A stretch of 64,000 bases of DNA from Candidatus Neomicrothrix sp. UBA881 (GTDB lineage Bacteria > Actinomycetota > Acidimicrobiia > Acidimicrobiales > MedAcidi-G1): positions 2,654 to 66,653 of the forward strand of contig DBFL01000061.1 in NCBI GenBank assembly GCA_002294285.1. The letters are read 5' to 3'. Each line of letters begins with the position of its first letter. Within the stretch, counting starts at the first letter, position 1. Positions 27,081-36,193 of the stretch are shown one piece after another. The position numbers and the translations under genes were made by a program. Below the pieces are notes generated by a model. It saw only the letters and a list, made by a program, of their open reading frames with translations, was not told the origin of the DNA and made no database searches.

Positions 27081-28649
27081 CTAGCTTGAACCCGGTTTGC
27101 GAATCCAGGTTTGCACACCTTTAGATTCGAAGCGTTTAACGAAACCGAGCTCACTCATTTTTTCAGAATAAGCAATATATTCGTCAGCAAGCCAGTTTGT
27201 AATATTCGTATCAAAGATCACTGCATCTATGTTTTTCAACTGTTCTGGGTCAGGTGAAACATAATCAGTGTTTTCAAGAACAAAAGCGTTTTTACGATTA
27301 GCTATTTCTGGGTACAGATTTGCTGGGGCCATAACACTTGCATCATCACCCAGCCAAAAGGCTGAGGTAATTCTTGCTATATCAACTTCATCTCTTCTTC
27401 CCCATTCCCAAGGCTTCTCGAAAGGAGAGGAAGCGGAATCACGGATAAAAAAAACAGTTGCGGTCAGCAACAAGACAGTCAGTATTCGCCGACCTACGAG
27501 TACCCTACTGACGCCTGAGGTGCCGATTTTGTTTAAAGCATAAGCAGCTGCGATGAAAACCATAACTAACACAGCCACGTCTTGTTGAGGATTTCCTAAA
27601 GGCCCTATAGGAACGTCTGCTACAAGGTAAAAAATTAACAGTGGGACAACTGGCATCACATATCGAAGATGAATTAATGGAAGAAATAGAACAGGAGCAA
27701 CAATCAAAATTAATTGCTCAAAATTATCTCTGACTAAAAGTTCTTTTAGAAGGCCGAAAGGATCCGAGAAAATTCCGAAAATCACATCCAAAGAACCATC
27801 TCCAAAATGTTTAAACGCTGCAATATGAGGATAAGAACCTGTTCCAATTAAAGGCTGGATCCAAAATGCCATTACCGAAAACCACACAAAACCTAGAGAA
27901 ATTAGAATCCTTCCAGCAATTTTTTTATTCTCGAAAGCAAAAACTATTCCAAGGGCCAGTACGGCCAATCCTAGATCTGCACGTGATATTAGGACTAAAA
28001 ATATAAATCCTGAACTCACCAACCACTTATCCCGGTGTCCGGCCAAATATGCGGCGAGTAAAGCAGGTATGGCAAATGACTCGGGATAAAAGCCAGCGAG
28101 ATTCAAATTATGGATAGAAGGATGCAAAGAATAAGCAAATACCAGAGCTGCTGCACCTCCGGTTCTTAGATTGGCAGGACCTCTAGCGATCCGCCATATA
28201 GGAACCACACCTAACCCTAACGCGATTGCCTGAATCACCAGCATGAACTCTCCTGAAGGAAAAACTCTCGCAATTAGAGCTATCGGCCAAAATAACCAAG
28301 ACGCTTGAACAGCAAAAATATTCATACCTAATTGATTTACTTCTGGCGACTCACCCAGTTCCAAAAGGTGTGAAGCTTGTATGTAGTACCCGATTTGTTC
28401 ACTAAAGCTTAAATCTCTGAATCGTGCTAGCGACAAAAGCGTTAGGGACAAACTGAGTAGGAATGCCCCCAACCAAGGAATTAGACGATCTGCTAGTGGA
28501 GAATCGAAATGAGCCTGAAGGCGAAGAATTGCTATATCAGCTTTTCTACGAAGAGCTATCAGTGTTGAAGTTACTTGTTCGCCAGTTCTTTCAAAACTTT
28601 TAACTCCAAACATCGCGGTTTCGTCAAAAAAAGGCTTTTTACTATTCAA
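27081..28649 (-). CDS. DUF2079 polytopic membrane protein
   Basis: 522 residues with about ten hydrophobic segments (first at 58-75, WLGAFLLSLSLTLLSL). The early block FSEQIGYYIQASHLLELGES and LHPSIHNLNLAGFYPESFAIP match DUF2079 proteins, a family related to GT-C-type glycosyltransferases, but no catalytic acid can be assigned. The C-terminal 120 residues are soluble and probably extracytoplasmic. Its start overlaps the preceding gene (28642-29922) by 8 bases, indicating translational coupling and perhaps a joint complex. Function unknown. Confidence 0.8.
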   Translation of the reverse strand: MNSKKPFFDETAMFGVKSFERTGEQVTSTLIALRRKADIAILRLQAHFDSPLADRLIPWLGAFLLSLSLTLLSLARFRDLSFSEQIGYYIQASHLLELGESPEVNQLGMNIFAVQASWLFWPIALIARVFPSGEFMLVIQAIALGLGVVPIWRIARGPANLRTGGAAALVFAYSLHPSIHNLNLAGFYPESFAIPALLAAYLAGHRDKWLVSSGFIFLVLISRADLGLAVLALGIVFAFENKKIAGRILISLGFVWFSVMAFWIQPLIGTGSYPHIAAFKHFGDGSLDVIFGIFSDPFGLLKELLVRDNFEQLILIVAPVLFLPLIHLRYVMPVVPLLIFYLVADVPIGPLGNPQQDVAVLVMVFIAAAYALNKIGTSGVSRVLVGRRILTVLLLTATVFFIRDSASSPFEKPWEWGRRDEVDIARITSAFWLGDDASVMAPANLYPEIANRKNAFVLENTDYVSPDPEQLKNIDAVIFDTNITNWLADEYIAYSEKMSELGFVKRFESKGVQTWIRKPGSS

Positions 28650-29922
28650 TTACGCACGACCCCGCTGATTGACCAGCAGAACTCATACCCAAATCAATTT
28701 GCAGTGTGTCGCCTGATGCGCCACCAAATTTTGGTATGACGACGTTTTCGACACCTTCCGGAACTTCGATTGTCCCTCTTACCGAGAGCACTTCCCACCC
28801 ATTCAAATCTGCTTCAGAGCTTTCAAGACCAAACCGAACTTTTTCAGCCCATCCGACTCCTCCTTCAGGCAGTTTTTGTGGATTGTCTCTCTGTGGGATA
28901 GAAATGGGCAGTATAAGAGCTGAATCACCTATACATGTAGGTTGCGTTTTAGTCATCTGGAACTGAACGGGACAAGTGGCATTTGACCCAGCATAATAAA
29001 CCACATCTAAGGGCCTCAGATCCTTTGTTGTAACTGAAACCATTGTGCAGGATTCAGCGACCCAACCAACAGGACCAACTAAGGCAATCTGTCCTTCTCG
29101 GTACTGAAAAACCGTAGCAGTCAAAACACCTGGAGGTATCGGAAGAACTCCTTCACCGACATCAACTTCAATACGATCCATAAGTGATCCCTGTCCATCT
29201 CTAACTGCGACCACTCGATCTGCTACTGCCACCAAGGCAGGTTCCGCGACAGGGTTTGAAAAGGCCAGAAAATTTTTCGACTGTTCGCCTGTTTGTGTAG
29301 AAGTAACTGCAGAAAACCTTAGACCTAAACCACTTTCATCTTCAGAACCACCTGTTAGCGCTTTTAACGAGAAAAAAATGACCAAAACCAAAGCAATACC
29401 TATTGCCGCAGTTATTGAGCGTCTAAGCACCGCGCTCTGCAGTTCTGAAGCAATTGCAGCTTCACTACGTCTTTCTGCTCGCGACCTCGGTCCAAAAGCT
29501 TCCGACCGGTTACCTCCACTCAAAAGAGTCGCCCAACTCTCAATGGTTTCTTCTGGGAAACGTAAAGCTAGTCGAGCAAATTCTTCTTCTTCATCAGGCC
29601 CGAAAAGCAATAAAAGATCATTTTCCTTCGCAAAATCAATCGGATCAGTGCTATCAATCAAATCTCGCTCTCCAGCCAAACGTTTCAAAAATTTCAGTAT
29701 TTCCTCATCAGCTTCTTCCGTAGACCATTTACCACCAGGTGTAACTTGATACGCAGCTACCGGAGATTTAGATTGATTTTGTGTTTTAAAAAAAGTTTGT
29801 CTTCTGGCGCGTGTTTTCTCGTCAGAAAGTTCCAACTCGTTTCTACTCTCGCTCTCTACTTCTTCGACACTCTCGTCTAAGGTCTCTGCGTCTACGTTAT
29901 TTTCGCTATCTTCTTCGTCCAT
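28642..29922 (-). CDS. Hypothetical bitopic membrane protein
   Basis: 426 residues, family not recognised. Layout: very acidic N-terminal tail (1-40, many Glu/Asp), a helical cytoplasmic part (about 70-165), one membrane helix at about 171-190 (TAAIGIALVLVIFFSLKALT), then an extracytoplasmic beta-rich part of about 230 residues with several Cys (e.g. AESCTMVS, NATCPVQF, QPTCIGDS, GSCVIE) that could form disulfides. It overlaps the DUF2079 gene by 8 bases. The ribosome binding site (AAGGA) is part of an inverted repeat (29930-29945). Confidence 0.72.
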   Translation of the reverse strand: MDEEDSENNVDAETLDESVEEVESESRNELELSDEKTRARRQTFFKTQNQSKSPVAAYQVTPGGKWSTEEADEEILKFLKRLAGERDLIDSTDPIDFAKENDLLLLFGPDEEEEFARLALRFPEETIESWATLLSGGNRSEAFGPRSRAERRSEAAIASELQSAVLRRSITAAIGIALVLVIFFSLKALTGGSEDESGLGLRFSAVTSTQTGEQSKNFLAFSNPVAEPALVAVADRVVAVRDGQGSLMDRIEVDVGEGVLPIPPGVLTATVFQYREGQIALVGPVGWVAESCTMVSVTTKDLRPLDVVYYAGSNATCPVQFQMTKTQPTCIGDSALILPISIPQRDNPQKLPEGGVGWAEKVRFGLESSEADLNGWEVLSVRGTIEVPEGVENVVIPKFGGASGDTLQIDLGMSSAGQSAGSCVIE

Positions 29923-29929
29923 TTTTTTC

Positions 29930-29945
29930 CTTGGTACCTACCAAG
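29930..29945. repeat. Inverted repeat overlapping the ribosome binding site of the 28642-29922 gene
   Basis: CTTGGTA-CC-TACCAAG, perfect 7-base arms. On the minus strand the distal arm runs into AAGGA, the only Shine-Dalgarno candidate, seven bases before the ATG. As RNA it would form a 6-bp stem with an AGGU loop. It may instead be a protein-binding operator in the divergent region shared with the lipoprotein gene. Confidence 0.5.
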
Positions 29946-30007
29946 AGAATACGCAATAGATACTTGCCAACTGGTTCACTTTCAATTTTTTATTCACAAT
30001 TCTAAAC

Positions 30008-30036
30008 TTGACGCTTAAAACACGATGCTAGACACT
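30008..30036 (+). promoter_or_regulatory. Candidate promoter of the LysM lipoprotein gene
   Basis: TTGACG (30008-30013) is a good -35; at a 17-base spacer the -10 would be GACACT, a weak match. It lies 47 bases before the chosen start in the divergent region. Confidence 0.4.
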
Positions 30037-30083
30037 AGTCTCATCTCGCGGTCGGTGTTTTAATGGTTTCAGGAGATCAACTC

Positions 30084-31871
30084 ATGCGAAGTAGATATAT
30101 TAAGTTCGCTCTCTTAATAGCTTTAATAGCCTCTGCATGTTCCACTGAAAGCACTCAGGAAATGGAAATAGTTGATTCGGAAATACTGAAAAACAATTCG
30201 ATTGTCTCAACTTCTCAACCGGTCTCAGATTCCAAAACATATGACGATAATTATCAGACAGAAGCCTTTAAAGAAGAAACCCTTGAGTTGTCCGAGATTC
30301 AAAAGAACACTTGGGAATTCTCAATAGATTTCTCTGAGCAATCTCTTCGAATCGATCGAGGTCACCCCTTCCAATCCATAGAAGAATTTTGCAGAATTTA
30401 CTCACCGATTAAAGAGGAAATACTTCCGGCTACTGTGCAGGTCAAAAAAGGTGAATCTCTCGCAATAATTGCGTCTCGGCACGACTTGACACTCGAAGAA
30501 ATACTCGAAATGAACGAAATCGCAAATCCTAATTTAATTTTTGTAGGCCAGGAGATTCGAATCGGAGAAGAAATACAAACTGGAATAGGACCTCAAGCAA
30601 CTGGTCGAGGAATAACCGAAGATTCAATAATCATCTCCTACATACGTACAGATAACAGTGAACTAGCGATACATGGTTTCGAAGATTTCCGTGGTGACTT
30701 ATCAGAGATATTTTCTTCTTTCGTCAAAATTCTTAATGAAGATTGTGGAGGTTTCCACGGAAGAAAAATCGATCTTAGAGAAGTGCTCACTTACCCAATC
30801 CAAGTCTCAGAAATTGACACTTCGACTCTGGGTAATATCGCCTGTCTTGACGCAACTAAAGAAATCCCTGCAGTGATAGTTGTCGATATTTCAGGATTCT
30901 CCGGTTCATTAGAAAAATGTGTAGTTGATGAAAATAAAACAGCTCTAATTTCATCAAAAGTCTTACCGTCCAAATATTTTGGCAATTCAGATGGTCGGCT
31001 TCTTCTTGATAACTTCTCTGCAGAGCAAGCTTTCTCTCTAATGTTAGATTTTTCTGAAGAAAATAACCTCTTATCAGATAAATCAATTGCCATAGTCGCT
31101 GACGACACTTTGGAGGAATTTGAATCGGTTTTTACTGGACTTGTGGAAACTCTCAGAAAGCTCAATTACAACCCCTCTGTGTATCTACTTAGCTGCGAAG
31201 GCGGCATCTTTTGTAATGCCGGTATAGAAAAAACCATTGAGGGTTTGACCGAAAAACCACCAGATGTGCTTTTTCCTTTACTTAATCCGATCTCACTTCC
31301 TGAACTGTTGACTCAGATGATTCAAAATGATCTACCTAAGCCTCAGATAATACAATCAGGTTTTAACCAGCAAGATGATGAAATCTCAACGAACCATATC
31401 TTCAACTACGGAGGAGCGGAAGTCGCTAATTACTACAATGGATCCCTAATTATCTCTCATCCATATGTAGAGGACCAGAGAGTGAATGACGGTGTTTTTT
31501 CTGACTTCGAAGATATGTGTCTTACCGAGTATTCACGTATCTCCAACCTTGATCAACACACCATTGACTACCGAAGAACCAAAACGATTTTGAGGGTTTG
31601 TTCAGTTTTACGATACATAGCTCGCGCTCTTTACGATTCTGGAATCAATCCCAGTCGAAGAAAAATACATGAAACGCTTTCTAATCTGGAATCAGTAGAT
31701 ACCCCTGGTTTGCCGCTAGGGTCTTTCCACTCCTATAAACCAACAATGCCTTCATCCATACAAAAGATGGAATACAAGTTTCCCTGTGTTCTAAATAAGG
31801 AAACCGAACTGAGAAATCAATACGGCTGCATCATTTCAACTGACCACTCGGAGAGCATCTATCGTGAATAA
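30084..31871 (+). CDS. LysM-containing periplasmic-binding lipoprotein
   Basis: 595 residues from ATG 30084, chosen because CAGGAG lies eight bases upstream; the in-frame ATG 30063 lacks one. Lipoprotein signal peptide with basic start (RSRYIK) and lipobox IASAC, Cys19. After a flexible acidic stretch, residues about 118-160 are a LysM domain (VKKGESLAIIASRHDLTLEE...NPNLIFVGQEIRIG) that binds peptidoglycan sugars. From about 170 on there is a type I periplasmic-binding-like region (DSIIISYIR, FVKILNEDCGGFHGRKIDL, SIAIVADDTLEEF). A ligand-binding lipoprotein held to the wall is inferred; no transporter gene is adjacent. Confidence 0.78.
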   Translation: MRSRYIKFALLIALIASACSTESTQEMEIVDSEILKNNSIVSTSQPVSDSKTYDDNYQTEAFKEETLELSEIQKNTWEFSIDFSEQSLRIDRGHPFQSIEEFCRIYSPIKEEILPATVQVKKGESLAIIASRHDLTLEEILEMNEIANPNLIFVGQEIRIGEEIQTGIGPQATGRGITEDSIIISYIRTDNSELAIHGFEDFRGDLSEIFSSFVKILNEDCGGFHGRKIDLREVLTYPIQVSEIDTSTLGNIACLDATKEIPAVIVVDISGFSGSLEKCVVDENKTALISSKVLPSKYFGNSDGRLLLDNFSAEQAFSLMLDFSEENNLLSDKSIAIVADDTLEEFESVFTGLVETLRKLNYNPSVYLLSCEGGIFCNAGIEKTIEGLTEKPPDVLFPLLNPISLPELLTQMIQNDLPKPQIIQSGFNQQDDEISTNHIFNYGGAEVANYYNGSLIISHPYVEDQRVNDGVFSDFEDMCLTEYSRISNLDQHTIDYRRTKTILRVCSVLRYIARALYDSGINPSRRKIHETLSNLESVDTPGLPLGSFHSYKPTMPSSIQKMEYKFPCVLNKETELRNQYGCIISTDHSESIYRE

Positions 31872-32933
31872 TCAAGGACGAACTTCGTAATATAGATTCG
31901 TTGGATCATCGACCTTGTGTTGCTGAAAAGAGGTAAATCCTGCCTCTCTGGTCATCTCTGATAACAAATCTGGATTCAAACCTAAAGTACCCAAACCTAA
32001 AGTGTCTTTATCAGACATTGCTGATGACAAACACGTAGTTATCGAAGTTGCGTACATCAATGCGAGAACTGGGTTTCTCAAATTGTCATCCCATACAGCA
32101 GAAGATTTGATTTCTTTCACTAAAAGAGTTCCGTCCTTTTTCAATGCACCCCAAATAGCTTTAAGGGCCAAGTCAGGTCTTGGCATGTCATGAAGGCAGT
32201 CCAACGTCATTGCGAAATCCACGTCTCCCGAATCAGGAATCTCCTCTGCCCCAAGATTAAATAGCTCAACGTTTTCAAATTCTGAAAATCTTTGTTTAGC
32301 GGCTTCTATAGCCCTACTAGAAGGATCATAACCAACAAAAAAAGACTCAGGAAAGGCTTCAGCTAAAAGTTCTATAGCAAGTCCAGTTCCACAACCTACA
32401 TCCAGAACTTTCGCTCCTTTTTTCATCTTGTTCGCCACACCATCCAACAGAGGCAGGACCTGAGAAACTAGCAATGCTTTAGACATGGGACCACACATAG
32501 CTTCCACTGCGTGCTCTGAACCCTCTCCTTGTCCGTCATAACTTAAACCGATTCCGGTTTTAAATGCTTCAGCGATTCCATCAATGACTTCAATAGGCTT
32601 AATATTCGCAAAAACTGCAGCGGCATAAGTAGGTTCGTCCGCTTTAGAAAGAACCGCTGCACCTTCTGCTTCTAGCTCAAAACTAACGCCGTCGGAAGTT
32701 TTTATTAGACCCGCGGCTGCATTACACCTTAGCCACTCCAAAATCCATCTTTCATGACAGCCTGAGACTTCAGACAGTTCTTTAGCCGAGATCATGCCTT
32801 GGCCATCCATAGCTCTATAAAGGCCTAAACGATAACCGAGATGTATCATCAACGAGACCATTTCTCCTTGTTTGAACAACCAAGTGTTCAAGGCGTATTT
32901 TTGTAATTTTTCCAAATCTAAATTTTCACTCAC
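31872..32933 (-). CDS. Class I SAM-dependent methyltransferase with winged-helix N-terminus
   Basis: 353 residues from GTG 32933; AAGGTGAGG lies six bases upstream and the start overlaps the Rieske stop by 8 bases. N-terminal dimerisation/winged-helix part (GLYRAMDGQGMISAKELSEV) as in O-methyltransferases and the mycobacterial Rv2258c type. SAM motif I is VLDVGCGTGLAIELLAE, with GYDPSS as motif II and DFAMTLDCLHDMPRPD as the post-motif region. Substrate unknown. Coupling to a Rieske protein suggests methylation and oxidation of the same small molecule (inference). Confidence 0.85.
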   Translation of the reverse strand: MSENLDLEKLQKYALNTWLFKQGEMVSLMIHLGYRLGLYRAMDGQGMISAKELSEVSGCHERWILEWLRCNAAAGLIKTSDGVSFELEAEGAAVLSKADEPTYAAAVFANIKPIEVIDGIAEAFKTGIGLSYDGQGEGSEHAVEAMCGPMSKALLVSQVLPLLDGVANKMKKGAKVLDVGCGTGLAIELLAEAFPESFFVGYDPSSRAIEAAKQRFSEFENVELFNLGAEEIPDSGDVDFAMTLDCLHDMPRPDLALKAIWGALKKDGTLLVKEIKSSAVWDDNLRNPVLALMYATSITTCLSSAMSDKDTLGLGTLGLNPDLLSEMTREAGFTSFQQHKVDDPTNLYYEVRP

Positions 32934-33282
32934 TGTTGTCCTCACCTTCCAAAGCAATCCAGATTTTGCCTTCTTTCTCATAACATGGAAATACTTCGAT
33001 GTCCCCTTTCGGGTCACGTCTACCTTTTACATTTAACTTGCATCCTTCTCCCAGTGTCGAGAAGCGCCAGAAATGTGTCATGCAAATTATCTCTTCACCA
33101 TCAACTACACCTTCGGATGCCAAGTGTGTCCATTGATGGGGACACCTTGCTTCCATTGTGCACAACACTCCATTCTCAGTTCTCCAAACGATCAGGTCCC
33201 TGCCATTTATAGAGGTGTCGATTATTTGACCACGCTCAGGTGGATTTAAGTTGGAATTTAAAAAACTATTGTTGTTACCCAA
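32926..33282 (-). CDS. Rieske [2Fe-2S] domain protein
   Basis: 118 residues. Cluster ligands are C-P-H (Cys47, His49) and C-x2-H (Cys67, His70), with the conserved TMEARCPHQWTHLASEG lead-in. No membrane segment or oxygenase catalytic domain, so it is a small soluble ferredoxin-like electron carrier or a regulatory subunit. Lys/Asp-rich C-terminus. It is translationally coupled to the downstream methyltransferase (8-base overlap) and lies 3 bases behind ftsX. Confidence 0.88.
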   Translation of the reverse strand: MGNNNSFLNSNLNPPERGQIIDTSINGRDLIVWRTENGVLCTMEARCPHQWTHLASEGVVDGEEIICMTHFWRFSTLGEGCKLNVKGRRDPKGDIEVFPCYEKEGKIWIALEGEDNSE

Positions 33283-33285
33283 AAG

Positions 33286-34182
33286 TCAGACATCCAAGTA
33301 TCTGGTCACAGCAAAAGCTGAACCGATCATGCCGATCGCTGCTCCAATCACTAGTATCCAGATACTTGTGCTCCATACGAAACCATCTGGAACCGCAAAT
33401 CCCCTAAATAGAGGCACTGCCTCAGACTCCTGAAAATAAGCAAGAACTTTACTGTCAACTACGAATAGAGCCGGAACCGCAAGTCCAGCTCCCATGAGGC
33501 CATGTATGGTCCCTTCAAGCATAAATGGAATCCTTATAAACCAATTTGTAGCACCAACCAACTTCATGACCTCTATTTCAGTTTTCCGGCCAGATATAGC
33601 AGTGAAAACAGTATTTAATATCAGTACAGCTGAAACGGCTACCAGAACTATTGCCGCTACCAGTAGAGCCTGACTCACTCTTGTAGAAAAATCCTCTATT
33701 TGCCTAATGGCTTCTGTCGCTGTTGCTACCTCTTTAACACCAGGTTGTTCAGAAAACTGTCTAGCTAATTCCGTAACATTGTCAGCATCAGGGTCACTTG
33801 GAACAATCCGATAAGAGGGAGGCATTATCTCGGGTGTAACACTCTCAACCAGTTCGGGTTTGTCAACAAAAAGTTCACGAAACTCTTCGTACGCAGCGAA
33901 TTTATCAACATAAACATACTCTTTGATCGCAGGGCTCGTATCTAAAACTTTTCTGATTGCTTCATTTTGGTTTTCTAATGCGTCAGCATTCATGAAAACA
34001 ATAAATTCAACACCTTCTTGAAATTGTGCAGTAGCCTGATCGGCTCCCTCTCGAATCAGCAAAGATGAACCAACTAGTGCCAAGGATATGGCAACAGTCA
34101 AGATAGCTGCAAGAGTTAAACTGAGGTTCCTCCAAAGACTTACAAACGTCTCACGAATAAAATACCAAAATCTAAAAATCAT
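33286..34182 (-). CDS. ftsX: Cell division protein FtsX
   Basis: 298 residues. Short cytoplasmic N-terminus, first membrane helix (LTLAAILTVAISLALVGSS), a large extracellular loop (about 45-175), then three helices (VSQALLVAAIVLVAVSAVLI; GTIHGLMGAGLAVPALFVV; IWILVIGAAIGMIGSAFAV). EIEVMKLVGATNWFIRIPF is the FtsX signature that contacts FtsE. FtsEX controls peptidoglycan hydrolases at the division site. 34 bases after ftsE. Confidence 0.95.
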   Translation of the reverse strand: MIFRFWYFIRETFVSLWRNLSLTLAAILTVAISLALVGSSLLIREGADQATAQFQEGVEFIVFMNADALENQNEAIRKVLDTSPAIKEYVYVDKFAAYEEFRELFVDKPELVESVTPEIMPPSYRIVPSDPDADNVTELARQFSEQPGVKEVATATEAIRQIEDFSTRVSQALLVAAIVLVAVSAVLILNTVFTAISGRKTEIEVMKLVGATNWFIRIPFMLEGTIHGLMGAGLAVPALFVVDSKVLAYFQESEAVPLFRGFAVPDGFVWSTSIWILVIGAAIGMIGSAFAVTRYLDV

Positions 34183-34216
34183 CCAGTCGCACTCTCATCA
34201 TAAACGCAACGTATAT

Positions 34217-34894
34217 TCATTCGTAAACTCCACGTGATTCATCGCGTACAAGAATTCCCCTGTCCAGCTCTATAACCCTTCGTCTCATCGAGTCCACGAT
34301 TCCTCGGTCATGAGTGGCCATTACAACAGTAGTTCCACTGCGGTTTATTCTGTCCAAAAGCCTCATAATGCCAACAGATGTCGCCGGATCTAAATTTCCA
34401 GTTGGTTCATCAGCTAAAAGAATCAAAGGTCTATTAACAAAAGCTCTAGCGATCGACACTCTCTGCTGCTCACCGCCGGACAACTCTTCCGGAAGACGAT
34501 CAGCTTTTTTAGAAAGCCCAACAAGTTCCAAAATAGCGGGAACTTGACGTTTGATTATTGGCCTTGGTCTTCCTATTACTTCCAGGGCAAAAGCAACATT
34601 TTCGATGACTGTTTTTTTCGGTAAAAGCTTGTAGTCCTGAAATACATAGCCAATTTGTCTCCTCAGGTAGGGCACTTTCCAAGAACTGAGCGAACTAATA
34701 TCTTTTCCCGCAACTAAAATTTTTCCCGCATCAGGAACTTCTTCTCTATTAATCAAGCGGATAAAAGTCGACTTTCCTGAACCTGAAGGACCGACAAGAA
34801 ATACAAATTCGCCTCTTTGTATTTCAGCTGATGCCTCTCTAAGAGCCACAACTGTACCTTTATAGGATTTAGTGACAGCTTCAAATCGGATCAT
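34217..34894 (-). CDS. ftsE: Cell division ATP-binding protein FtsE
   Basis: 225 residues, ABC ATPase. Walker [11 protein letters not shown]-loop in [10 protein letters not shown], signature [15 protein letters not shown], Walker [15 protein letters not shown]-loop [28 protein letters not shown] is typical of FtsE. Powers FtsX to activate wall hydrolases. The prfB-ftsE-ftsX order is the standard actinobacterial one (smpB, which usually follows, is not here; the Rieske gene is in its place). Confidence 0.96.
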   Translation of the reverse strand: MIRFEAVTKSYKGTVVALREASAEIQRGEFVFLVGPSGSGKSTFIRLINREEVPDAGKILVAGKDISSLSSWKVPYLRRQIGYVFQDYKLLPKKTVIENVAFALEVIGRPRPIIKRQVPAILELVGLSKKADRLPEELSGGEQQRVSIARAFVNRPLILLADEPTGNLDPATSVGIMRLLDRINRSGTTVVMATHDRGIVDSMRRRVIELDRGILVRDESRGVYE

Positions 34895-35041
34895 TATTGC
34901 CCCCTGTCACGTCTTTTGTAGTCAATTCGAAAAGTACTATCACTTTTTATCATCAAATGACTCGTAAATATAACTTTTGGCATCGCGGAGAAAGTAGCAG
35001 ATAGACGGCACGAAAACATTTCATTACCTCTCCTTTCCCGT

Positions 35042-36142
35042 TCACCTTGCTCTGTTCCAACGAAGAAATGACTCTATAAAGCCATCGAGGTCTCCATCAA
35101 GCACTCTCGTTACATCACCAATTTCAAAATCGGTTCGTAAATCTTTCACCATCTGATAAGGATGTAACACATAAGAACGGATTTGACTTCCAAAATCAAC
35201 GTTTGACTGCTCACCACTTATCTCGGCAATCTGCTCGTCACGACGTTGTCTTTCAAGATCAAGCAGTTTTGCTGCCAACATTTGCATGGCGCGGTCACGA
35301 TTTTGATGTTGACTTCTCTCGTTTTGACAGGATGTAACTATTCCAGTTGGGATATGCGTGATACGCACTGCAGAATCTGTCACATTAACATGCTGACCTC
35401 CTGCGCCTGAAGACCTGTAAGTATCTATACGTAATTCCGTTTCATCAATGTCGATCTGCTCAGTCACCTTTTCAAAAAAAGGCACTACCTGAAAAGATGC
35501 GAAGGCTGTATGCCGTTTGGACTCTTTGTTAAACGGCGAGATCCTTACCAATCTATGGACACCACGCTCGCTTTGTAAGAATCCGAAAGAGTGGCGACCT
35601 CGCACAATAAATTCAGCAGAACTGATTCCCGCTTCAGTACCCGGTGACACTGAATCTAGCTCAACTTTTAAACCTTTACTTTCAGCCCATCTTGTGTACA
35701 TTCTCAACAACATTTCTGCCCAGTCTTGAGCGTCAGTACCACCAGCACCTGCTTGAATCTGACATACCGCGTCTTCTATGTCATATTCTCCCGAAAGAAG
35801 ACTCTGCACCTCAAGAGAATCGAAGTCCGTTACAGCTGCAGCAATCAATCTCTCTATCTCTTCATTAAGACTTTCGTCTTTCTCTTCAGCCGCCATCTCG
35901 ATCAAAGTCTCAGCTTCTTCTATCTGCTCCTCTAAAGCCACATAACGTTCTAAGTCTTCCACTACCCGCGATAAATCAATTTGAACTTGACGGCCTTTGT
36001 CTTGATCATTCCATAGTTCAGGTTTAGCCAGTTCTTCTTCTAAAATGACCTTCTGGTCTTTGAGTTCATTGATCTTCAAATATTTTTCTGCTTCATTGAG
36101 TCGCTGACGGAGAAGTAAAATCTCCTGCGAAAAATCATTCAT
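35042..36142 (-). CDS. prfB: Peptide chain release factor 2
   Basis: 366 residues in one continuous frame, so the +1 programmed frameshift known from many prfB genes is absent. Stop-codon-recognition tripeptide SPF (VRISPFNKES) and catalytic GGQ (SSGAGGQHVNVTDSAVRI) are intact. RF2 reads UAA and UGA; in this genome a UGA at 59332 is probably also read as selenocysteine, so RF2 competes there. It precedes ftsE by 147 bases, where the ftsE promoter must lie, and follows secA by 51. Confidence 0.96.
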   Translation of the reverse strand: MNDFSQEILLLRQRLNEAEKYLKINELKDQKVILEEELAKPELWNDQDKGRQVQIDLSRVVEDLERYVALEEQIEEAETLIEMAAEEKDESLNEEIERLIAAAVTDFDSLEVQSLLSGEYDIEDAVCQIQAGAGGTDAQDWAEMLLRMYTRWAESKGLKVELDSVSPGTEAGISSAEFIVRGRHSFGFLQSERGVHRLVRISPFNKESKRHTAFASFQVVPFFEKVTEQIDIDETELRIDTYRSSGAGGQHVNVTDSAVRITHIPTGIVTSCQNERSQHQNRDRAMQMLAAKLLDLERQRRDEQIAEISGEQSNVDFGSQIRSYVLHPYQMVKDLRTDFEIGDVTRVLDGDLDGFIESFLRWNRAR

Positions 36143-36193
36143 TTGAAATATTTCTCCTAAAAGACACGCTCAATTAGTCTATTGACTTGGATA

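Noticed and set aside
36070-36142. Programmed +1 frameshift in prfB
   Set aside because: The gene reads in a single frame from ATG to stop; there is no in-frame UGA near codon 25.
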